Source: Kiritimatiellia bacterium (lineage in GTDB: Bacteria > Verrucomicrobiota > Kiritimatiellia > CAIQIC01 > Lenti-01). From it: DNA of 64,000 nt. Location: the NCBI GenBank assembly GCA_017527155.1, contig JAFXQI010000012.1:1-64000 (forward strand), given 5' to 3'. Within the stretch, counting starts at the first letter, position 1. Each line of letters opens with the position of its first letter. The notes under the pieces are model-generated. The model saw nothing but the letters and a program-made list of their open reading frames with translations, had not been told where the DNA came from and did not search any database. The position numbers and the translations under genes are program-made. Positions 39,961 to 47,864 of the stretch are shown here, piece by piece.

Positions 39961-41373
39961 TCAGCGGGCGATGGGGGTGTGCAGGCGGATGCCGTCGGGG
40001 ATGGTGGCGGGGCGGTCGGTGGGGTTGCGGAGGTGGACGGCGCCTTCGACGCGCACGTCGCGGCCGAAGCGGATGTCGCCTTCGACGGTCAGGGAGTCGC
40101 AGTAGAGGAGGGACGGGGCACCGTTGGGGAAGCGGAGCTCGAAGTCGGCGATGTGCTTGCAGTAGCGGGGGTCGAGGCGGATGTCCGGCGGCGGTGCGAA
40201 GCGCTGGGGATGCAGGGTGACCTGGTGGTCTTCGCCAAGGCGGTAGAGGTCGGAGCGGACGGCGAGCAGGTCGTTGGTGGTCTTGACGGGGGCGAAGCGG
40301 CGGCGCGGGACGACGAGCGCGGTCGCGCCCTCGAAGCAGGAGATGGCCGCCCCCATCGCGGATTCGAGCTGCACGACGGGCGTGCTGTCGGGGCGAACGG
40401 GGTCGACGGTCTTGCGGTTGACGATGAGGGGAAGGCTGAGGAGGCCGTCGTAGGCGGCCAGGGCGTCGCGCAGGGCTTCGAGATCGATCCAGAGGTTGTT
40501 GGTGTTGAAGAGGGAGTACTTGGCGATGTCCTGGAAGTCCTCGGTTTCGTCCGCCGGGCACTGGGCGGATTCGCGCAGGAGGAGCCGGCCGGACGCGCGG
40601 TCGCGGGCGAGGTGCCCGCCCTTGCGGTCGCATTCGGTGCGGGCGGTCACTTCCATCAGGAACGGGATCCGCCGGCGTGCGACGAACCCCAGGATGCCCA
40701 TGTGCAGGATGGCGCCGAGGTTGTCGGAGTTGGATACGAAGGCGTGGCGGTAGCCGGACGCGAGGAGGCGGTCGAGGAGGCCCGTGGTCTGGAGGGCGAG
40801 GTAGATGTCGGCGTGGCCGGGCGGGCACCACTCGAGCTGCGGGTTGTCGGGCCAGGTGACCGGTTCGGCGGTCTCCGCGACGAGCTTCGGCACGCGGTGC
40901 TGCAGGAACGACAGGGGCAGGCCGTCCGGGTTCGCGAAGCCGGGATGGTTCGCCGCGATGGACGCCAGGGAGTCGGCGTCGGTCGAGAAGCTGTCCATCA
41001 GGAGAAAGGGCAGCGGCGCACGGCAGCGGCGGCGCAGGAATTCGATCTGGCGGACCAGGATGTCCAGGAACGTCAGGCCGTTCTTCGCCACGATCAGCGA
41101 TTTGGCCTTGTCCAGCCCCATCCCGGTGCCGAGGCCGCCGTTGAGCTTGATGACGACGGTGCGGCGGATCGCTTCCTCGCCGGCGGGGTCCAGTTCGTCG
41201 AGGTCGGAGAGCTTCGGGAGGGGGCCGATGGGGGAGAGGTGGCGGCCGGGAATCACGCCCAGGTCGCCGGAACCCCAGCGGCGCACGTTTTCGAGGAAGG
41301 AGCGCGCGACGAGCGGCGGCGTGCGGTCGGAGTCGAGGCGGGCGCGGATGGAGGCGAGGGGAAGGGAGGGCAT
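39961..41373 (-). CDS. UDP-glucose/UDP-sugar pyrophosphorylase (UDPGP family)
   Basis: This 470-residue enzyme is a UDPGP-type nucleotidyltransferase, the eukaryote-like class rather than bacterial GalU. The nucleotide-binding loop is VVIKLNGGLGTGMGLDKAKSLI near residue 68. LPFLLMDSFSTDADS, EWCPPGHADIYLAL and AFVSNSDNLGAILHM follow in the family order, and a left-handed beta-helix-like C-terminal part (GDIRFGRDVRVEGAVHL) ends the protein. It makes UDP-glucose or another UDP-sugar for glycan synthesis, in line with the glycosyltransferases nearby. The ATG at 41373 is preferred over an upstream TTG in frame. It is 31 bp downstream of the zinc-ribbon gene. Confidence 0.9.
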   Translation of the reverse strand: MPSLPLASIRARLDSDRTPPLVARSFLENVRRWGSGDLGVIPGRHLSPIGPLPKLSDLDELDPAGEEAIRRTVVIKLNGGLGTGMGLDKAKSLIVAKNGLTFLDILVRQIEFLRRRCRAPLPFLLMDSFSTDADSLASIAANHPGFANPDGLPLSFLQHRVPKLVAETAEPVTWPDNPQLEWCPPGHADIYLALQTTGLLDRLLASGYRHAFVSNSDNLGAILHMGILGFVARRRIPFLMEVTARTECDRKGGHLARDRASGRLLLRESAQCPADETEDFQDIAKYSLFNTNNLWIDLEALRDALAAYDGLLSLPLIVNRKTVDPVRPDSTPVVQLESAMGAAISCFEGATALVVPRRRFAPVKTTNDLLAVRSDLYRLGEDHQVTLHPQRFAPPPDIRLDPRYCKHIADFELRFPNGAPSLLYCDSLTVEGDIRFGRDVRVEGAVHLRNPTDRPATIPDGIRLHTPIAR

Positions 41374-41404
41374 TTCAGGCAAAATCCAAAACGGGGTCGG
41401 GCCT

Positions 41405-42298
41405 TCAGGGAATGTCCTGGAGGGTCATGTCGAGGTCGTGGGCGGCGGTGGCGAGTTCGTCGGCGCGGCGGGCGGCTTCGAGCTGGTGCAGGCGGATGGC
41501 TTCGGCCTTGCGCTGGACGGGGGGCACGAGGAGAACCGGGTCGACGGCGGGGAGATAGGCGACGATGCCGGGATGCAGCTCGGAAAGGCGGTAGGTCGCG
41601 GTGCCGCCGCCGAAGCGGACCGATACCTGGTCGCCGTCGATGCCCGTGATTTCCGCGTTCTCGCGCAGGGTCTGGCCCTTCGCGCCGACCAGCGCGGGGA
41701 AGAGCAGCGTCCGACCGCTGTTCTGCAGGCCGCGGCCGGCTTCGGCGTCGCCGAACTCCGGCGCCGCCGGGAGGGCCGCCTTCGCTTCTTCGAGACGTTC
41801 GCGGACGTCGGCGCGGACGATCGCCTCCTGGTCGCGCTTGCTGTTCTCGATCAAGCGGTTTTCGGCGTCGTCGAGGGCGCGGAGGTAGGTGGTGGCGAGA
41901 TCGAGGATGGCGCGGGCCCGGTCCTCCACGGCGTCGATGCGGTCCTGGGTCTTGTCCTTCTGCTGGATCTGCTGGGCGGCGAGGCGGAGTTCGAGCTGCT
42001 CGGACGCGTCGTCGAGGCGGTCGCGGAGGTCGGCCGCCTCGGCTTCGGCGGCGGCGGCGCGGGCGTTGGCGGCGCGGCTGGCGTACGCCCCCCACGCGGC
42101 GGCGGCGGCCAGCAGGACGATGACGGCCACGGCGGCGATGGTGCGGGCGTGGCGGCGGAAGCCGGAGGTCTCGGACGGCATGTCGGGAATCTGGATGGGT
42201 TCGTTGCACTCGGGGCACTTGACGATGAAGCCGGCGCCGCGCTCGTCCACTTCCAGGTTGTGGCCGCATTCGGGACAGTCGAAATTGATGAACGCCAT
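41405..42298 (-). CDS. Zinc-ribbon membrane protein with coiled-coil domain
   Basis: The 297-residue protein starts with a zinc ribbon (FDCPECGHNLEVDERGAGFIVKCPECNEPIQIP, two CxxC pairs), followed by one membrane helix (about residues 52-72) and a long coiled coil (AAAEAEAADLRDRLDDASEQLELRL...). The remaining region contains a small beta-domain (LRENAEITGIDGDQVSVRFGGGTATYRLSELHPGI) similar to secreted domains of PVC proteins. It has no known family name. The ribbon would be cytoplasmic and the coiled coil periplasmic, suggesting a sensor or adaptor. Promoter and AAAGGAG leader support the start at 42298. Confidence 0.78.
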   Translation of the reverse strand: MAFINFDCPECGHNLEVDERGAGFIVKCPECNEPIQIPDMPSETSGFRRHARTIAAVAVIVLLAAAAAWGAYASRAANARAAAAEAEAADLRDRLDDASEQLELRLAAQQIQQKDKTQDRIDAVEDRARAILDLATTYLRALDDAENRLIENSKRDQEAIVRADVRERLEEAKAALPAAPEFGDAEAGRGLQNSGRTLLFPALVGAKGQTLRENAEITGIDGDQVSVRFGGGTATYRLSELHPGIVAYLPAVDPVLLVPPVQRKAEAIRLHQLEAARRADELATAAHDLDMTLQDIP

Positions 42299-42338
42299 GA
42301 TTCGCTCCTTTCGGGGGTCGGTTCCTTGTCTCATCCGC

Positions 42339-42367
42339 ACCTTACCCCCAAAAGGGGCGGACGGCAA
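42339..42367 (-). promoter_or_regulatory. Promoter of the zinc-ribbon gene
   Basis: TTGCCG (42367-42362), 17-bp spacer, TAAGGT (42344-42339); leader of about 40 nt with AAAGGAG. An ATG-ended module starts 30 bp upstream. Confidence 0.75.
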
Positions 42368-42396
42368 GCCCGCAGGCGGGGGGGAAGGGGATGCTG

Positions 42397-42463
42397 TTCA
42401 TGGGCAAGGAGGATGGTGGAAAATCCATGGAAAACATGGGATTTTTCCTGTTTCCAAAAGTGG
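42397..42463 (-). repeat. Dispersed ATG-ended module, copy 8
   Basis: Minus-strand reading: CTTTTGGAAACAGGAAAAA, a segment with TTTTCC and CATCCT, then CC-ATG-AACAG, which ends 30 bp before the -35 box of the zinc-ribbon gene. Confidence 0.7.
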
Positions 42464-42583
42464 GCGGAACAGGGGGATGGCAGGGGGCCGGTGGAGATGG
42501 GGCGAGGGCGGGATGGGGGAAAAACGGGACAGCCGGCGCACGGGGCGCCGGCTGCCGGGGGGAGAGGGAATGGGACGGCGGGG

Positions 42584-44353
42584 CTACTGGCCGGCGGCCA
42601 CCTTGGCGGCGACCTGTTCGCGGATGTGGCGGAGGACTTTGGGGGAGTATTCGTAGGGGCCGACGTAGTCTTCGGGGAATTCGGTCTGGTTGATCAGGCG
42701 CACCTGGCGGGCGTGGTTGAGTTCGCCCCAGATCTGGCGGGAGGCGGTGATGGCGCGGTAGCGGACCCAAGCGGATTCGGCTTCGGTCTTGGCTTCTTCG
42801 CGTTCGGCGGGGTCGGTGGCGGTGGCGGCGCGCTGGTCGGCGAGGATGGCGCGTCCGCGGATGCCGGCGAGGTATTGTTCGTTGCGCTGGATGCCGCGGC
42901 GCCAGTCGCGCTGCTGTTCGAGGAAGTCGTTGAGGCCGTTCTTGAGGTAGTATTTGGTGAAGTCTTCGGCGAATTTCTGCTTGGAGACCTGGTTGACTTT
43001 GTAGAGGTCGAGCTGCTGGCCCCAGGTGATGGTGGTGTTGCCGCCGAGGGCGAAGTTGATGTTGCCGTAGACGCCTTCCAAATGCGGCTCGAAGGCCTGC
43101 AGGAGCGGGATGATGTGGGTGCCCTTGATGGCGGGAATCCAGCCGATGCAGCGATTGAGTTCTTCGTTGCCTTTCTGGGAGGAGAGGAAGAGGAGGAAGT
43201 CGAGGGCGACGTCGAAGTGCTGGCTGGAGCGGGTGATGCCGAACTGGAAGCCGACGCCGGGGGATTCGTAGATGCGGCCTTCGACGACGCCGCCGTAGAC
43301 GGGGTCGTCGGGGGACGGCAGGGGGAAGTCCATGATGCCGATGTCGAACTGCCCGCGGGCCTGCTCCATGAGGGACCCGGCGTCCCAGGTGCCGGTGGTC
43401 ATGAAGACGGCGCGCTGCTGGGCGAAGAGGAAGACGGCTTCGTCGCGCCCGAGGCCGGTGTAGCCGGTCTGGAAGTAGTCGGTGACTTCGCGGATCATGG
43501 TGAGCCAGGCGTCGAGGGGCGGGTAGGTGAAGTCGAGGAGGCCCGTCTTGAAGGCGACGTAGGTTTCGTCGTTGCCGACGAAGCCGTCGCGGTTGAAGTC
43601 GGCGCGCCGCAGGCAGCCGTAGGTGACGGGGGAGAACATCATCGGGTCCCACTGGCCGTAGTGGTAGGCGCTGCCCGCGATGGCGATGTAGGGCTGGCCG
43701 GTGGCTTCGTTGGTGGAGTGGGCGATCTTGTCGCAGACGGCGAGGAATTCGCGGTAGTCGAGGGGGGCTTCGTCGAGGCCGGTGAGTTTTTTCAGGAGGG
43801 TCTTGTTGTAGAAGATGCGGGTGCCGAAGAGGGTCAGCGGGATGGCCATGTACTCCTGCATTTCGGCGACGTAGGCGGTTTTCATGCCGTCCTTGTAGGT
43901 CTGGCGGAGGGGGGTGTCGGCGAGTTCGGTTCCGGCGTTGTAGGGGTTGGGCGCGGAGACGTAGCGGGAGAGGGGGTGGAAGTAGCGGTTGTAGTAGCTC
44001 AACCAGATGTTGCCGGGCAGCTGCCCGCCCACCTGCAGGATGTCCGGCGCGGTGCCGCCCATCAGCTGGGTGGAGACCCACTGGCCGTAGGTGCTCTCGG
44101 GGATGGCGTCCTGGATGATGCGGATGTCGAGATCGGGGTGGAGCTTGCGGTACTCGTCGGCGAGCTGGTTGAGGCCGTCGCGGACGCCGGCTTCGAGCTG
44201 CCAGTGGCCGAGGCGGATGACGACGGCGTCGGGCGGGGTCTGCTCGGCGCGGTAGGTCACGATGACGAACGCCGACCAGACGAACACCGCCAGGACGACC
44301 AGCAGCGCGAAGTAGGTGCGGACGAAGTTGAATGCGGCGGAAATCCATTTCAT
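42584..44353 (-). CDS. Membrane-anchored extracellular solute-binding protein with EF-hand-like insert
   Basis: This 589-residue protein begins with a hydrophobic anchor (residues 14-32) and has the fold of ABC-type sugar-binding proteins (family 1 type): VVIRLGHWQLEAGVRDGLNQLADEYRKLHPDLDIRI, STQLMGGTAPDILQVGG, MAIPLTLFGTRIFYNKTLLKKL and FLLFLSSQKGNEELNRCIGWIPAIKG. Near residue 250 the loop DFNRDGFVGNDE matches a 12-residue EF-hand calcium site. No permease or ATPase genes are near, so uptake must use distant partners, or the protein works as a sensor. It shares an operon with the upstream TPR lipoprotein, 3 bp apart. Confidence 0.83.
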   Translation of the reverse strand: MKWISAAFNFVRTYFALLVVLAVFVWSAFVIVTYRAEQTPPDAVVIRLGHWQLEAGVRDGLNQLADEYRKLHPDLDIRIIQDAIPESTYGQWVSTQLMGGTAPDILQVGGQLPGNIWLSYYNRYFHPLSRYVSAPNPYNAGTELADTPLRQTYKDGMKTAYVAEMQEYMAIPLTLFGTRIFYNKTLLKKLTGLDEAPLDYREFLAVCDKIAHSTNEATGQPYIAIAGSAYHYGQWDPMMFSPVTYGCLRRADFNRDGFVGNDETYVAFKTGLLDFTYPPLDAWLTMIREVTDYFQTGYTGLGRDEAVFLFAQQRAVFMTTGTWDAGSLMEQARGQFDIGIMDFPLPSPDDPVYGGVVEGRIYESPGVGFQFGITRSSQHFDVALDFLLFLSSQKGNEELNRCIGWIPAIKGTHIIPLLQAFEPHLEGVYGNINFALGGNTTITWGQQLDLYKVNQVSKQKFAEDFTKYYLKNGLNDFLEQQRDWRRGIQRNEQYLAGIRGRAILADQRAATATDPAEREEAKTEAESAWVRYRAITASRQIWGELNHARQVRLINQTEFPEDYVGPYEYSPKVLRHIREQVAAKVAAGQ

Positions 44354-44356
44354 GGG

Positions 44357-45406
44357 TCAGTCCTCCTGGGGGGCGGCGGCGGTTTTCTTGGCGCGCTTCT
44401 TCGCGGGCTTCGGGGGGGCGGGGGGCTCGGCGGCGGCGGCGGCGGCGCCGTCGGCGGGGGCCGCTTCGACGGCCGGCTCCGCGGGCGCGGGGGCGGGCGC
44501 GTCCGCCGACTTCCCGGCGGCGAGTTCGGCGCGGATGCGCGCCTCCATGGCATCCATGCGTTCGAGGGCCTGCTTGCAGCCGTGGACGCGGATGTCGTTG
44601 GGGTACTCGCGGAGCAGCTCCTTGTAGTACTTGCGGGCGAGGTCGAAGTCGCCGACCTCGAACTCCGCGATCGTGCCGAGGTTCCAGTAGGCCCAGGCGT
44701 ATTCGACCGACGGGTCGAGCGGGTCCTTCTCGACGTTCTCGAACGACTTCTCCTCCGCGTGGAGCCGCTTCTCCTGCTCGTCCATCGTGACGTACGCGAC
44801 GGTCAGCAGCGACCACGCCGGGCTGACGAACTCGTGGTCCTCGTGCGAGATGAACTCCAGCAGGTTCGACTCCGCGACGCGCGAACTCTCCGGCGCCAGC
44901 TCCGAGAGCCGGATGCCTTCGAGATAGAGGAACGCCTCCTTCGCCGCGAGGTGGCCGGGATACGTGTCCATGATGTGCTGGAAGCCGGCCTTGACCGCGT
45001 CGTAGTCCGGCTCCTTGCCGACGGGCACCAGATGTTTCTGCCGGACCAGCGCCAGCTCGACCCAGGGCGCGATGGGCGAATTCGGGGCCTTCTCCATCGC
45101 CTCGTTGAAATACTTCGTCGCCTTGGCGGGGTCCTCGCCGGGGCGCTGGAGGTCCCACACGATGCCGAGCCCGTAGGTGGCCATCGCCCAGTCGTCGGAG
45201 CCGACCTCGGCGGCGGCGCGTGCGGCCTCGAAGTGGCGTATCGCGTCGTGGAACTCGTTGAGGCGGTAGGCGGTCCACGCCTGGTTGACGATGTCCTTGA
45301 CGTCGCCCTCGGCGGCGACATCGCCGTCCTTGGAGCACGCGCCGCCCGCGAGCGCGACCGCGAGGCCCACCGCGAGGAAGGCCGGGAATCTGAAATGAAA
45401 AGCCAT
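44357..45406 (-). CDS. TPR-repeat lipoprotein
   Basis: The 349-residue protein has a lipoprotein signal (FPAFLAVGLAVALAGGAC, lipobox AGGAC) and about six tetratricopeptide-like helix pairs (for example AWTAYRLNEFHDAIRHFEAARAAA, AWAYWNLGTIAEFEVGDFDLARKYYKELLREYPNDI). The C-terminal 60 residues are Ala/Pro/Lys-rich and disordered. It should be a protein-interaction scaffold on the periplasmic face. The ATG at 45406 has AAAGGA 8 nt upstream and is preferred over the ATG at 45415. The following gene is the solute-binding protein. Palindrome array D lies directly upstream of its promoter region (CATAGT about 45450). Confidence 0.85.
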   Translation of the reverse strand: MAFHFRFPAFLAVGLAVALAGGACSKDGDVAAEGDVKDIVNQAWTAYRLNEFHDAIRHFEAARAAAEVGSDDWAMATYGLGIVWDLQRPGEDPAKATKYFNEAMEKAPNSPIAPWVELALVRQKHLVPVGKEPDYDAVKAGFQHIMDTYPGHLAAKEAFLYLEGIRLSELAPESSRVAESNLLEFISHEDHEFVSPAWSLLTVAYVTMDEQEKRLHAEEKSFENVEKDPLDPSVEYAWAYWNLGTIAEFEVGDFDLARKYYKELLREYPNDIRVHGCKQALERMDAMEARIRAELAAGKSADAPAPAPAEPAVEAAPADGAAAAAAEPPAPPKPAKKRAKKTAAAPQED

Positions 45407-45521
45407 GGGATGCATCCTTTCTCCGGCAAGCCGGACCATCACCCCTCCACTATGCCGCTTCCCTCGGCGGGCTTCCAGCACAAAATTGGCCCCGCCGCGG
45501 CGCGGCGCCGGAGGGCGCGAA

Positions 45522-45645
45522 TTTTCCAATCATTGGAAACATTTTTTCCAATCATTGGAAAAATGCCGAAAATTTTTTCCAATCATTGGAAAAAACGGAC
45601 GGATTTTTCCAACCATTGGAAAAATATTTTCCAATCATTGGAAAA
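45522..45645. repeat. Palindrome array D (five units)
   Basis: Units are centred at 45531, 45553, 45584, 45614 and 45636: spacings 22, 31, 30, 22 bp. Four cores are CCAATCATTGG and one is CCAACCATTGG. The array lies between the stop of the MlaE gene (16 bp away) and the TPR lipoprotein promoter. Confidence 0.93.
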
Positions 45646-45661
45646 CTTTTCCGGGGCCGGG

Positions 45662-46453
45662 TCAGAGGTAGGCGGCGACGGAGATGAGCACGGAGACGAC
45701 GAACAGGGCCGCGATGGAACGGATGACGCCGCGGGTCGCCGCGATCGGGACCGCGCTGAAGGTGTGGCCCGCGGACAGGCCTTCTTCGCAGCAGCACGCG
45801 CCCGTCAGCATCCCGGGGAGGATCGATTTCGCCAGCAGGATGAACACGTCCGCCGGCCCCAGCGCCCCCACCACGTTCGCGAAGAACCGCGGCATCGAGA
45901 AGCCGCCCGCGTCCATCAGCCACAGGCACGCGAAGCCGCCCAGGAAGGATACCGTGCAGAAAACCACCGACAGGCAGAAGACCGATACCGCCACGCCGAG
46001 GATCCGCGGCATCGCGAGGTAGACGAACGGATCGAGGCCCATCGCGTCCAGCGCCCGGACTTCGCCGTTCACCGCCATGTTCGCCAGCTCCGTCGAGATC
46101 GCCGTGCCGCTGCGCGCGATCACCGCGAAGTTCGTCAGCAGCGGGCCCAGTTCGCGCACGAGAACCGTCACGAGCACCGGGCCGATGAGCGCCGTCTGGC
46201 CCAGCTTGTTCAGCCAGATCTGCGCTTCGACCACCGCCAGCACCCCGGACAGCAGCGCGATCAGCGAGACGAAGCCCGTCGCTTCGTAGCCCGTGAAGAG
46301 GATCTGGCGGGCGACGACGTTGCGGAAGGGGAGCGTCCAGGTGCGCGGCTGGAGGGCTTTCCAGACGACCGCGAAGAGGGTCCCGGCCTGGCGCGCGACG
46401 GCGCCGAGCCGGGCCAGGGTGGCGTTGCCGATGGACCCGATCCAGTTGTTCAT
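45662..46453 (-). CDS. mlaE: MlaE-type ABC transporter permease
   Basis: This 263-residue membrane protein belongs to the MlaE/YrbE permease family, which moves phospholipids or other lipids between membranes. It contains about five helices and the family segments GYEATGFVSLIALLSGVLAVVEAQIWL, LGPLLTNFAVIARSGTAISTELANMAVNGEVRALDAMGLDPFVYLAMPRILG and SCFCTVSF-like later helices. Its usual partners (ATPase MlaF, substrate-binding MlaD) are not adjacent. The start at 46453 is chosen because the only upstream in-frame ATG lies inside the -10 box of a leaderless promoter. Confidence 0.88.
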   Translation of the reverse strand: MNNWIGSIGNATLARLGAVARQAGTLFAVVWKALQPRTWTLPFRNVVARQILFTGYEATGFVSLIALLSGVLAVVEAQIWLNKLGQTALIGPVLVTVLVRELGPLLTNFAVIARSGTAISTELANMAVNGEVRALDAMGLDPFVYLAMPRILGVAVSVFCLSVVFCTVSFLGGFACLWLMDAGGFSMPRFFANVVGALGPADVFILLAKSILPGMLTGACCCEEGLSAGHTFSAVPIAATRGVIRSIAALFVVSVLISVAAYL

Positions 46454-46460
46454 GGCCCGG

Positions 46461-46490
46461 AGCATACGCCAAGGGAGGGGGCGCGGGCAA
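46461..46490 (-). promoter_or_regulatory. Leaderless promoter of mlaE
   Basis: TTGCCC (46490-46485), 18-bp spacer, TATGCT (46466-46461), 7 nt to the ATG at 46453. Confidence 0.75.
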
Positions 46491-46522
46491 GGAGGGAAGA
46501 AGGGGGGCGAGGAGGGGGATTT

Positions 46523-46589
46523 TTCATGGTGGGGAGGATGGGGGAGGAATGGGGGAAAATGTGGAGGTTTTCCGTGTTCTCAAAAGCAT
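46523..46589 (-). repeat. Dispersed ATG-ended module, copy 9
   Basis: Minus-strand reading: CTTTTGAGAACACGGAAAAC, a segment with TTTTCC and CATCCT, then CC-ATG-AAAAAT, ending 32 bp before the -35 box of mlaE. Confidence 0.7.
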
Positions 46590-46689
46590 GCGGCCCGGCG
46601 TCCGCGACGCCCCCCGGCATTTCGGGATGGTCCCGGACGGCTTTTGGAGTATAAGGAAGCCACGGAACGAACGCGAAAGGATGTCCAGC

Positions 46690-47850
46690 ATGAAGAAATC
46701 GGATGCGGTGGCGCTGTTGCGCCGGTTGGTGTCGCTGCCCAGCGTGGAACCCACGCAGACGGACCGGCCGGGGGAGATCGGCGGGGAGGCGCGCATGGCG
46801 GACTTCTTCGCCGGGTACATGGAGAATCTCGGGTTCGACATCGAGCGGCAGGAGGTCCTGCCCGGGCGGTGCAACGTCATCGCGCGGCGCGGGCCGGCGG
46901 ATCCGGAGCGTACCTGGTTGCTGGAGTCGCACATGGACACCGTCGGCATCGACGGGATGCTCCACGATCCGTTCGCCGGCGAAGTCCGCGACGGCCGCCT
47001 CTACGGCCGCGGTGCCGCCGACTGCAAGGGCGCCATGGCCGCCGCGATGGATGCGCTCGCCCGCATCGACCTCGACGCGGTGGCCGCGCGCGGCGACGCC
47101 ATCCTCTACGTCGGCGCCATGGGCGAGGAAACCGGCAACAACGGCGCCCGCGCCGTGCTGCCGCTCCTGCCGGAGCGCATCAGCCGGACCATCGTGCTGG
47201 AGCCCACCGAGGCGCAGGTCGTGCACGCCAGCAAGGGGATCGCCGCGCTCGAAATCGACTTCACGGGGCGCTCCGCGCACGGGTCGAACCCCGAGGTCGG
47301 CCTCAACGCCATCTACGCCGCGATGGAGTTCGTCGCGCGCCTCAAGGCCTACGCCGCCGCCGAGGCCGCCGCGCACCGGCATCCGCTCGTCGGCGCGCCG
47401 TCGATGAACGTCGGCGTCATCCGCGCCGGCATCGCGCCGAACGTCGTGCCGCCCGCCTGCCACCTCGAACTCGACTGGCGCGTGGTGCCCGGCGAGGACA
47501 TCGAGGACGTCAAGACCGCGCTCCGCGGCATCCTCGCCGACATGGTCCGCGAGGGCCTCTGCCTCGACGCGGCGCTGGAGCAGACCCAGCAGAACTGCCC
47601 GCTGGTGACGCCGGGGGATTCGCCGCTGGTGCGCGAACTGGTGGCCGCCTGCCGCGCGTCGGGGCTCGACAGCGCTCCCGGCGGCGTCCGCTGGTGCTGC
47701 GACGGGTCGGTGTTCTGCCCGCGTTCCGACGAGACGGTGGTCTTCGGTCCCGGCAGCATCAAGCAGGGCCACGCCACCGTCGAGTACATCGCCACCGCCG
47801 AACTCGAAGCCGCCTCCGACGCCCTCGCACGGCTGCTGGCCGGCGGGTGA
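46690..47850 (+). CDS. M20 family peptidase / deacetylase (ArgE/DapE type)
   Basis: The 386-residue protein is an M20 metallopeptidase. Zinc ligands and catalytic residues are in place: LLESHMDTVGIDGM, LYGRGAADCKGAMAAAM, AMGEETGNNGA and LEPTEAQVVHASKG, and the dimerisation-domain histidine is in GRSAHGSNPEVGLNAI. The late PGSIKQGHATVEYI block also matches. Substrates in this group are N-acyl amino acids or small peptides, so it may be ArgE, DapE or acetylornithine-like; the sequence alone does not decide. The ATG at 46690 has AAAGGA 8 nt upstream and is preferred to the ATG at 46681. Confidence 0.88.
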   Translation: MKKSDAVALLRRLVSLPSVEPTQTDRPGEIGGEARMADFFAGYMENLGFDIERQEVLPGRCNVIARRGPADPERTWLLESHMDTVGIDGMLHDPFAGEVRDGRLYGRGAADCKGAMAAAMDALARIDLDAVAARGDAILYVGAMGEETGNNGARAVLPLLPERISRTIVLEPTEAQVVHASKGIAALEIDFTGRSAHGSNPEVGLNAIYAAMEFVARLKAYAAAEAAAHRHPLVGAPSMNVGVIRAGIAPNVVPPACHLELDWRVVPGEDIEDVKTALRGILADMVREGLCLDAALEQTQQNCPLVTPGDSPLVRELVAACRASGLDSAPGGVRWCCDGSVFCPRSDETVVFGPGSIKQGHATVEYIATAELEAASDALARLLAGG

Positions 47851-47864
47851 ACCGGGAGCCGTGG

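Noticed and set aside
45522-45645. Palindrome arrays as CRISPR arrays.
   Set aside because: Units are 19 bp, with only about 3-12 bp between them; there are no unique spacers of 25-40 bp and no cas genes.
40805-46654. A single open frame of nearly 2,000 codons on the plus strand.
   Set aside because: It lies antisense to at least five well-supported minus-strand genes and has Gly/Val/Asp-rich composition typical of the complementary strand of GC-rich coding DNA.
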